Assembly (NCBI GenBank): GCA_020650975.1
Contig: JAIPMN010006347.1
Coordinates: forward strand, 4,307 to 25,257
DNA length: 20,951 nucleotides
Source of the DNA: Apostichopus californicus
Lineage: Eukaryota > Echinodermata > Holothuroidea > Aspidochirotida > Stichopodidae
Reading direction: 5' to 3'
The notes below the pieces were generated by a model that saw only the letters and a program-made list of their open reading frames with translations, was not told the origin of the DNA and did not search any database. Position 1 is the first letter of the stretch. Each line of letters begins with the position of its first letter. A program made the position numbers and the translations under genes. Positions 1 to 10,600 of this stretch are shown one piece after another.

Positions 1-1521
1 AGATGAGGGGTCAAGGCAATGGAAGATTTCTCACATTTGCTGTACTGGAAGGTGTGTATCTTCACTGGGACCTAAGGAAAGGAATGTGTCCACCTTTGAA
101 ACTTTTGCAATGTTCATAAGCGAGTGAACGAACTTCGAACCTGAACAAACTTAAGAACACCAACTATGTTTATAAATGGGTACACTCAAAGCAGAAAAGA
201 CAAGTGTATGAATATTACTGCACTTAGATTTCAGATTCAAGTATATGAATACACTTGACTTTCCAAGGAAATATTTGCCATAACACTGAACCAGGAACTG
301 ACAGCAGGAATAAATGCAAATACGCACGTACCTATCAGAAATGTATTAACAGGCATCGTTAAATACTGTGCTGTTTACTCGATTTGTAAGACTTATATGT
401 GCGCTGTTGGTAACAGATCAATTGTAAAATTTGACAAGTATGTGATAATGATCTTAAAAATGTTCAACCAAAATACTGTAATCCTCTCTGCAGCTCAAGG
501 TATGCATTTGGAAATATATGTATAGGTCAAAAAAATGCATTGTATAGGATAGAAATACATGGAGGTCAAAAACTTGGTTGATACTATGATGCAATTTAAG
601 TAAATTTATTAAATTGCAACGTTTCAGGTTTCAACAAGGTAACAAAAATGCAAGTAGTATTTTTGTATTTTTTTGTTACCTTGTATTTTTGTAACATGTT
701 GAAGGGTTTATACCCGAAACGTTGTAATTTAATGAATTTTTCTTTTGCATACTTATCAATCATGTTTTTGATTTCTATAGATATAGATATATATATATTT
801 TTATTTTTACCCTGTGGATGCAGTTCTATGGCTAAACTGTTGCCTTTCATAATCCCCTTCATGTTAAGGAAGGCAAATGATAAGATGAAAATAATGCCTT
901 CAATACCCAACTAATGTTTGATCCAACTAACTATAACAGGAGCTGTCTTAATATAATGTGAGCAAACTAAAAAGCTAATGAATGAACAATTAATGAACAA
1001 AAACTCGACCTCTGTCCCTAAATAATATTGTTCATGTAAGAAGGTTAACTGCATATATGGTAACATCCCATTAAATTGTACTAAATGTGTGTAGTTCTGA
1101 TCGGAATAATTGAGTAACTTCAATCCTGAAACGTATTTAGAGGAAAATTTTCAAACTTTTTCAAGTTGTGTATAAACACTTTCTGAGTCGTCTTGTATCT
1201 GGCTTGTGCCGGCCTGCAGTCTCTTATTGTTGTACTTCACAGCTGAGGCCATTCCGGGTTACAGATACTATGAAAAGTGACCAATTTTCTAGACAGATTC
1301 AAAATTTCCAGAACCATTTTGATGTTATATTTTGTGAATTCATAATAAACCAAATTCACTTTCCTCAAAATTGCTAGATGAAAAATTTTACTTGTGTTAA
1401 ATGGTATGTATTTTCCTGCAACAATGTTATCTTACTTTTGTTTTAAAGGAAGAGACAATAAAGAGAAATATTCTGTAAGAAACTAAATTTCGGGCCTCAA
1501 TATTTGTCGTTCCATTGACAG
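1..1521. other. Non-coding sequence 5' of the first recognised exon (probably intron)
   Basis: No cysteine-rich exon, start codon context or promoter signature could be supported here. Exon 1 begins in phase 1 within an EGF module, so this stretch is most easily read as the end of an upstream intron. It is AT-rich. A long inverted repeat at about 601-740 is listed separately. Short open frames on both strands at 596-1123 largely follow that palindrome and resemble no family I know. Confidence 0.6.
601..740. repeat. Long imperfect inverted repeat with Penelope-like GAAACGT motif
   Basis: The left arm begins near 601 and its reverse complement is recognisable in 721-740 and inwards: both carry ATTAAATT-CAACGTTTC, then TTCAACA and GTAACAAAAAT. 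The right arm contains TTGAAG, a hairpin (GGG 704-706, loop 707-712, CCC 713-715) and GAAACGTTG from 716. The left arm holds the same flanking motifs in reverse but lacks the small hairpin. Arms of about 55-70 bases in inverted orientation, with a conserved GAAACGT element, suggest a fragment of a Penelope-like retroelement or related repeat. The family name is inference. Confidence 0.5.
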
Positions 1522-1635
1522 AAATCAACGAATGTGATGACCAGCCGTGTAAGAATGGTGGAACTTGCCAAGATTTACTCAATGGTTTTAACTGCACATG
1601 TACCATTGCATGGGAAGGAAACACATGTGAATCAG
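1522..1635 (+). CDS. Exon 1: EGF module 1 (EINEC start)
   Basis: 114 bases, phase 1-1, coding about residues 1-38. It follows a TTGACAG acceptor and ends at GTCAGT, an unusual but GT-type donor. A GTAAAG four bases downstream would break the frame into exon 2. The module has six cysteines, begins EINEC (close to the calcium-binding EGF start) and contains C-x-D-x4-F-x-C-x-C, the Asp/Asn beta-hydroxylation consensus. CKNGGTC fits the O-fucose site between cysteines 2 and 3. NCT is a possible N-glycosylation sequon. The frame is open upstream only through the splice site, so the gene begins earlier. Confidence 0.85.
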
Positions 1636-4600
1636 GTCAGTAAAGCTAGCTTCTGTTCAAACTTCTCTCTGAGTCAGTGTCAAATCTCGAAATTGTAATT
1701 TTTGCATGTTCAGTTGATGCCTTTCTAATATAAACATAAATGTAGTGTTATGCTTCATCATCACAAAATGATATTACAGTTAAAACTACAAGTATCCAAC
1801 AAGCATGTGATGTTAGAAATCAATGTATTAAAATAATCTTATATTATTCTGCTACTACACCATGTAATCTTGTGGGACTCCTAGAAGCAGCCACCCTTAC
1901 GACCAACTTATCTTAGCTTCGCATCTTCATGCCTATAAATTCCATTTTAACCATGACTATAGAATGTACAGTAACGTCCAATGATAAGTGATGATTACAT
2001 TTGAGAAATGTTACTCATTTCATTTGCATTGTAATACAAAGTATATTCTTTTTTGCACCTGCAGCCAAAGATCCTTGTGCTAGTGATACACCTTGCCAAA
2101 ATGGAGGAACTTGCAACAACTACTACAACAGTTACACATGTACTTGCCCTGAAAGGTTCTTTGGAGCAAACTGTGAGATCGGTACTGTGTATAATTGCTT
2201 GCTTTTGGTCAATTAATCAATTCTGAATATATATTATCAGCATATTATCAGTTTTCTATGGAGTTTTTCTTAATAATACTCAACCAGTAAAAGAATATTC
2301 TCAAAATATATCTACTGCTTGCAAATTGCTATTTTAATGTTCAAGTTGTCAAATGGGCACAATGAACCAATGTGAAGGCAGCTGTATCGCATGCCTAGAT
2401 AGTTTTTCTCTTCAATATTGTTTTGTTTTTCTTGCTTACCATTCCACGGCTGTTGGCTAAAATCTTGCAGTGGACCTGAATTTAGGAATGTTTTAACAGA
2501 TACGTATTTCACCATCCGAGTCTTTTCTATAACCATTGGACAGACAGGGTTAACACGATCAACATCTGAAAGCAAACATTGAGTTCAATGTTTAACGAAG
2601 GAGGAGGAATCCTAGTAGTATACAAGTAGCTGCTACGGTACTGTGTGGATAATATTTTATGAATGATTTGCATTTGTTTATTTTTAATTTTTTTGCAGAG
2701 GGTGGTATATGTTACCTCTCAGGGGATTCCAACTTTCTGACATTTGACCAGGTCGCATACAAATTTCAAGGGGACTGCGAATACATCTTTGTCCAAGATG
2801 GATGCTCAGGTTCTACGCAGACATTGGATATTCGAGTCCTTACCAGTACTAACGACTACGGAGCGACTTATCCAGTACAGATAAACATCTACTCCTCCAG
2901 TGGTATGGTAAGAAGAAACATCTGAAATTAGACTCCTAAACTGCAATAAAAGAGGAAGACAGATCTTCTGGGATACCTAAATATCTCTCCCAAGGTTGTA
3001 GGGAGACAAAAGTGGGGCATTCAGTTAAAAATTTTCTTCACAAAATATATATGTCTTTTGTTCTTTTTTCTTTGTTCTTTGTTTCTTTGTTTTCTCAGCA
3101 TTGTCTGGTTCTGCATCCTCATTGGTACTTCAGTCAATAAAGTTTGAATGTAAATGTGATGATACTGTAATGGGTTTACCACTCATGTGTAGCCTCATTA
3201 AATATTTCCTTGTTGTTGGGCTGACTACAACCACTATATTTGTAGAGTGTATGTTATGGCAAAAGGAAAATATGGGTCTGACCCTGGTACTATAAGAAAA
3301 GAAGTTAGACAAAAATGAAAGTAGGTTCTCTCAATAATTAGATCTTTGTAATATGAATCTGAATGTTGGACTATCAATTTGTTACTTTGTATGCAGCTAT
3401 TTTTCAGGAATGTCTGTGCCATTTGAGAAGCAAAGAAATGCTTTGGATCCAATTTGTTTGGTATATCTACATGATATAGAAGTACCTAACTTTTATGGTT
3501 GTTCAAATGGTGCCATGAAAGCAAGATACATTTGTTTAGTTATATGAGACTGGATTAATATGCATTAAATGGAACTCCTTGTTACTGTAGATAAATTTAT
3601 TAATTTCATTTCTGATATTCATCCGCATGTTTCTTCTCAGCTCACACTTGGCAGCGATCTTCAGGTTTATCTGAACGGACGCAAAGTAAAACTTCCGAGC
3701 CAACCTCTGGATAATCTGGTTGTACAACTGTCAGGTCTATTTGTGGTGAGTTAACTTTTTGTTTTCAAGAAAACAAAGCCTGGGAATTGAAAGATTTATT
3801 TACATCTAAAATAAAACAGTATGAAACTTTACCATAGAACTACAGAATGGTTTGGGGTAATCACTGAATTTTCTAATAATTTGAGTTGTGGGAGCACCTT
3901 TGGGAATATATGAAGACAAAAGCAGAAGAAGAGGGTTGAATCTGGGGAGCAAAACTTCAAAAGGAGGGTGGGACATAAAATTTGCATTCAAGTAAGCAAA
4001 CTGCAAAAACCCCTCAAAATGTCTCCCCCTGTGCCCCAAATGACATGGACCCTGTGTGCATTCTGTTCTAAGCTTTCCATTCTTTGAATGTGTTGCAACA
4101 CAAGGACACGTTGAAAATGCTTATATTTATATATAAATTACCAACAGATGGGCACTATCTAATTACAGCTTTCTTAATTTCTCAACAAAAGCTAAGTTTT
4201 TAAGTAGAAAAAGGGCACTCTTTCATTAACCAAAATATATCCATGAACATTTCTAATTTATTAAATGGGGCACTTTGAGGATATTTTTTTTATAACTGGG
4301 GGAGGGGGGCACATACCCCTTCCCTTCTTCCTGTCCCTTGGCTCTGCTACCCCTGTATAAAGATGGGCTAGTGAAGAATCTGTAAGACTACCTCTAAGTG
4401 TTTTAAAAAGAACAATGCCATCACAGAAATAAAATCTTGTCTTTATAAGTACAGTGTACCTTTGTTTCCTAAAAAAACACTTTCATTCATTTGTTCTTTG
4501 GGTCTCTCTCTCGTTTCATTCCATGCAATAAGACGCTTTACTTAACTTTACTCATTAAAATTGAAATAGGTATGAAAAAGATGGGATGAATATTGTAATT

Positions 4601-7600
4601 GAAAATACTGTGTTGGATGAGTAGTGTAGACTTGTGTAGTATAAAGTATATGATTTTTCTTTTCTTCAAGTATTGTTCTATACCCAGTGTGGATAAATGT
4701 TCACACATATAAATCCACGATAACTTACTAAATTGACTTTCAAGAACTATTGACAGGAGTGTTTTGTGCACTAAGGCACGTTTGTGTGCCATTGGGTATG
4801 TACTTATCCTGTTAATAATCGTCTTTATTACTGGAGATAACATGTACAAACAGTAAGTGATTATACTGACTGGCATCAACCCATTGTAAAAAAAAAAAGG
4901 TTGAATATCATAAAACTGAAACAGTAGTATATATGTTGCAATGTCTCCTTAGCATGGAAGGTAAAACCAACTTATGGAGAACCTAATCGAGTCTTTCTTG
5001 AATCGATAAAATGGAAATGATAAAGTGAGGAAGGAAGGGTGTGAGAGAAGGAATTTCATTGCCAGGTACCTAAATGTCCTACACACTCATGATTATTCAT
5101 GAATGATATTGTTCATATTCAATGGGGAGAAAATGGTACTTTTTCCAAGATCTTCATAACAACAAAATTTCAAAAACAAATAGATAGTTTATTTTTCATT
5201 TATGAAGTGACACGATATTGATTCTCAAAGAGCTGTCCTGCCTGTTATTTACTTACAGGAAGTGTCGTATGAAAGTGCCGATTCCAGCTTCCTGCTTAAG
5301 TGGGACGGTCAAAGCAACGGAGAGGTTCGATTGTCCATGGACCCTTTCAGCGGGGAGGTGTGTGGTCTCTGTGGTAACTTCAATAGCAACAGTACTGACG
5401 AATTCATCGACCCAGACGGTCAATTGGTAAGACAATTAATACCTGTGTTCACTTGCGATCTTTGCGTACAAGAAGCACTTTAGTCGCCTATCCAATCACA
5501 AATCAGAATGCTCAACCCTTTTTGCATATTATAGTACAATGTGCGATCTAATTCCATTCCTTGAAGGTTGCAGAGTGGTTAAATCTTAATGAAACTCATT
5601 TTAATCCTTGAACTTTACCGATGAGACCGTCGACAAGAAGGAACGGGTGGCGAGTACTAATGGATCTGCCAGAGGTTATCATTGTATACTTCTGAGTACT
5701 GCATTGTGGTGACACACAAACACTTTTTATCAGTGCCTCATGGACAGAACTTAAAATCATTAGTGCTCAAGTCTTTTGGTAACTCTTAGTATCAAGTTAC
5801 ACCTCATATCTGCAAGCTTGTTTTATTACTCTGACCAACAATCTTTCTTTACTTTGAGCTTATGTCATTTTTTAAATTTGTTTTATAATAGTTTTCCTTC
5901 AAATTACATATTTTGGAGAAATTTTGGTTTTCTACTTGTTAATTTTTTTCCCCTTTTTTGTGCTACAATTATTAACATTTATCTTTCTCAGTCTCTACTC
6001 TGTCATAGTTTTAAGCCCAGGCAACCCGCCCGACTATCCATAATTTTTTCACGTAAAAACAGTTGAGTTGTGTGGTTCTGATCTGTCGTGTAACGTGTGG
6101 CAGGCTTTAGAGCAACGGTCAGATTTAAGACACAGTACATGTCTGGTAAACAGTATATCTTTTTAATTTGTTAATTAGGTGGAGGATGTACAAGACTTTG
6201 GCCACAGCTGGCGCTCGACTTTAACCTGTCCGAGAAAAGATCCCTTGGCTCCTTGCGATGAATCTTCTACCATTGCCAACTTGTCCTCAATTTACTGCGA
6301 CATTATCATCCAAAACCCTGGTGAGTAATACTTTCATTAATATCATGAAAGCTGCGAACATATGTCATTGACCCATGAAATAGGCCTTGAAGGAAGATAC
6401 TGATAAAGCTGAGCTTGGTTAGACAACGATTGTATCGTTTAACCCCTCTACCTAGATGTGTACATGTTGTACTGCTTGGGCGTAAAACTTGACACAGTTT
6501 ATGTACTTCCATCAGAACAAAACTATGGTGGGGAAATTGAGTTCCACGACCACATGGTTGTAGAGTTTAACTCTTAAAGGAGTAGTTCCAAAGGGTGAGA
6601 ATAATGTTTTAGTTAACATTGGCATTTTACAGTTGGCAACTTATGGCATATCAATAACATGCTTCACATTTTGTCTTAACCAGACAAAGTTTTTGAAAGA
6701 ACATATCATTTTGGCATTTTTCTTCTTTTTTCTTCACTAAGTGATTTTACTTTGATTAAATCTTTTCGACAGTCTCCCAGTTTTTGTGTCTTCACAGCGA
6801 CTAATTCCTTGTTATTACATCTTGTAAAGAAATAGAAAATAACCATTACAAGATAACCATTACACCTATTAACTATGCAACTAGTACAACCAAATGATTG
6901 TTTACCTGATGTTATCCCTAATTTTTCTAATCAGGTAAACCTGACTTGTTTCATACTAGTATAAGCCACCAGTCATATCGTTTTTTCATGTTCTCTTCAG
7001 GTCCATTTTCAAGTTGTCATGACCAGTTGGACCCAACGACCTATTTCAATACTTGTGTCTTGGATGGTTGCCAAGGCAACAATGACAAACTTGAAGAGAG
7101 GACCTGTCACCTGATTGAACTGTATGCTCAGTCTTGTCGGGATATCGGCGCCACCATCGACTATTGGAGAAACGACACATTTTGTGGTAAAAAGTTAATA
7201 CAGTATCATAATTATAATAATAATCAGGCAGTTATTTTTACGACGCTTAAGCTACCACAATTGTGGGAGAAGCCTGCAAGGGCTTATGGATTTAATACTT
7301 TCATGTAGGGTGGCTTCCAATTCAACATTATAACTCAAATTTGGAATCTTTTCAATTGAGAAAGTCGTTTCAGATGGAAAAACCGTAGATTGCTCTTTGA
7401 TGAAAATCCCACCTTATTATGACCCTGCCGGGTATCGAACCCAGAACCTCCCAATTGCTAAGCCTCACTGCTTCTAATGCCACCGCCTTTATCCACTTAG
7501 GCCACAGCAGTGGTATATACTAATTAAAATTCACATACCAAGGCACTGTGTCAAAAAAGAAAAGCTACAGCAAAGCTGAATATATGTGAAACAGTAGAGG

Positions 7601-10600
7601 TATATCTGAAGTATTTGAAACTGTGAACCTTTAAAATATTATGTCCTTGTACGGTCTGGTTGCAGCAATGCTGCAGCTCCCTCAGCAATTAATTCACAAT
7701 TGACACTGTACCTAACCTTTAATTTGTTTGTCTTTTCTATACAACAGTGGAAATCTCTGTTAAATTAATCCCCTAACCATTAATCATTCACCTTTTCAAA
7801 ATTGATGTTTAGATAGTAGATACCTTATCAATTGCTTGGCTTTATCTAATCGTACATCGTAATGGAGACCCAATGAATGCAATGTTAATTACCAATTTCA
7901 AGTGCCTGCCAAGTAGTCAAAGAGTTGGTGGCTGTTGAAACTGTACTGTCTTACTAACTGTTATCTGGCTTGTTTATATATGCCTAGGTGTGGAGAAGGC
8001 ACATTGTGTGAAATATGAGAACGGAAAATGTTTTAATAGTAACCAACATCTGAAAGGAGTCAAAAATTAAGCAAATTTAATAGGGCTATTGGATTCCTAC
8101 AGTTCATTGTTTCTAAGATTTAAAAGTGTGAAGGAATCATGGTATTACTGCACCTCAGATCTACCATAAATTGCACATAGCTAAACATAGTTAAAATCCA
8201 TTCATTCAATTACTTTGTTCTTCTCCACACGAAGGTTAATAAATATCACAGTTGAGTTTTACCAATGTTATTATTTTGCACATTGCAACCTTTATGAACT
8301 TCAACTGAACGTGAATACTTGGATTAAAAAATCTCACTTTTCCCAGAAACTGAAAGTGGTTCTTACTTTAACTTCTTTGATAATAATGTAAGTCAATTTT
8401 TGTAAGGACAAGCCATGCATGATGAAGTTAAAAAAAAAAACATATAAAGAAAACCAAGACAAAGCAAAACACAACATCAATCAACCCCCCCCCCCCACCT
8501 CCACCCACCCCACTCCAATAAAATAAACTCTGCTCTCCTGCAGTGAGTACACTAATGGCAATGGTATGATATCTTCTTCAGAGATCACTTGTCCCGAGGG
8601 AAGAACGTACAAGTGGTGTGCATCGGGCTGTTCCCAGAACTGTGCTGACGAAGTGACGGGCACAGAGTTGGAGAACTGCGATGAGAACTGTGTGGAGGGT
8701 TGTGAATGTACCGAAGGTCTTCTGGAAGATGGCTTGGAGTGTGTGGAAGCTACACACTGTGGATGTTATGAAAACGGAATCTATTATTCAGTATGTATTT
8801 TGATGCTGTATGTATGCTGTATGCAGTACGCAGTATGTATTAAGACATTAATTATATTTTCATTTATGTATATATGTATTTATTTTTTTTCTTCCTTGGG
8901 AGTCCTTTACCTTGTTAAGCCTGTATTGGCTTTTTAGAGGACTTCCCTCCACATGTATATATTTATTATCTGTGGAAAATCAAATAAATCAAATCAAATC
9001 AATGCTAATGCCAATTGAAATTTTGAAAAGTATGCATTAATCTCCCCAACTTGTCGCTTTCTTTTAGATATTTTTGATGTGATTGTGAGGAGGGAGGGAA
9101 GTGTGTTTGCAGGCTTATGTTGAAGAATTCTGTTATACAATGCTCTTCGTCAATGTTCATATCCAATCAACCTTTAACCATGATATTCATCTTTCACCCT
9201 GTCCTTGTGGAGTAAGTGGGAGAGGGGGAAGGTGGGTGTTTAACACTGTGTCCTTCTGTAACACTTTGTGTTAAAGCTTTTCCAAACAAAAGATGTGGCT
9301 TGATGGAAAGCAAATAGATTAGCAGTTAAGCAAAGGGGTTACATTATCACTTACAGAGTAGGATAAAGCTTTGGACACACTGAAAGAAATTGTGTCTAAT
9401 GTTAGATATGGTTGTTATGCTGAACTCACTTGACCAGATGCTCTCACTTGGTTCCAAGATTCATCATCTCCTTGCAGAAGAACTCCCTTCATTTCAGCAA
9501 CCATTCTTTTGTCTCATTTATTTAATTTTCAATATCATTTACAGAAATCTTTTAACAACATTAATTACTTAAGGATGGAAAAAAGATCACCATACTTTTC
9601 TGTAAATTTATGCTTGCCTTAGCTAAGAAAGGCATAAATGTGAACTAAACCCTTACACTTGATGTTTTTATTAATCAATCAAATTTTCCTCTTAGGTTGA
9701 TGACAATCTCTATTCTCCTGGTTGTCTGCAAGAGAAAGTTTGCTCTGGCTATAACAACATTGAATCAAGTCCTCTGAACTGTGACGAGAATGCAATATGC
9801 GGTGTTAACAGTGAAGCTGTCCATGGCTGCTATTGTAGCCCTGGCTATGATGGAGATGGCAAGACATGCACTGGTATATATTAATTAGTAATTATTAAAT
9901 AACCTTCAATTAAAAACTCAGAACATTTAAGTTAAAGTTAATAAAATTTAATGAAAAATCTTACTTATTAATTAAAAGATGCAGCAGCAGAAGAAAACAT
10001 TATTTAACATTTTTTAAAACAGTAGAGATTATCTCAGCAGATTAGCAATGCCCATTGTTTGAAACTGCACGGCACAAAAGACTGTGCCCTTTGATTGCAG
10101 CATGGCTGTAGCAATGCAACAACCTTCCCAGCATCCAATATTTGTCAAAGTGCCTAGTGTCTTCCTAATGACAACCAATGGTCTATTCGCGTAATGCTAC
10201 CAGGAGAGTTTTATCATTTGGGATGCTAGTTTACTTATCGCTGGTGTTATTTCTAAGCCTATTAAACCTAGAGTATTCAACTGAAAACAGCTGTTGGCAA
10301 ATAAGCACTGCTATATAGAGTATACAAATCAATTGCAGCGTAAGAATGGAAATTTGTTTCCGCAGAATTGTGTTTATTATGGAAACGGTTTCAATGACCT
10401 TGGAAATGTCGTGAAGCGATCTCGGAAATACTTTACCCTAGACGGTGTCCTCCAAACTTCAGCTTGCCTATTACAGAAATTAGCTAGCCTCTAATCTTTT
10501 GTGTATTCTTTGTGTAAAACTAGTTTACTATTTACATATTTCTGAATTTGTTTTGGACTATATGTGTTTAGGGCTTTATTTATTATCGTTTAGTACGGGT

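Larger units (their letters stand above)
7187..8581 (+). other. Intron 7 (1,395 bases) with SINE and C-rich tract
   Basis: A GTAAAA donor and an ATCTTCTTCAG acceptor bound this intron. It holds a tRNA-derived SINE on the minus strand (about 7420-7508), one copy of a dispersed repeat (about 7556-7715), a poly-A run near 8429-8440, and a 12-base C run at 8485-8496 continuing as C-rich sequence to 8516, about 65 bases before the acceptor. Confidence 0.7.

Noticed and set aside
596..914. Overlapping open frames on both strands
   Set aside because: They coincide with an AT-rich palindromic repeat; the peptides have low-complexity composition and match no family.
1168..1377. 69-codon frame as a possible upstream exon
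   Set aside because: No EGF or VWD cysteine pattern and no splice sites giving phase 1 into exon 1.
8481..8663. Minus-strand frame ending in a glycine run
   Set aside because: Shadow of TIL exon 8 and the C-rich tract.
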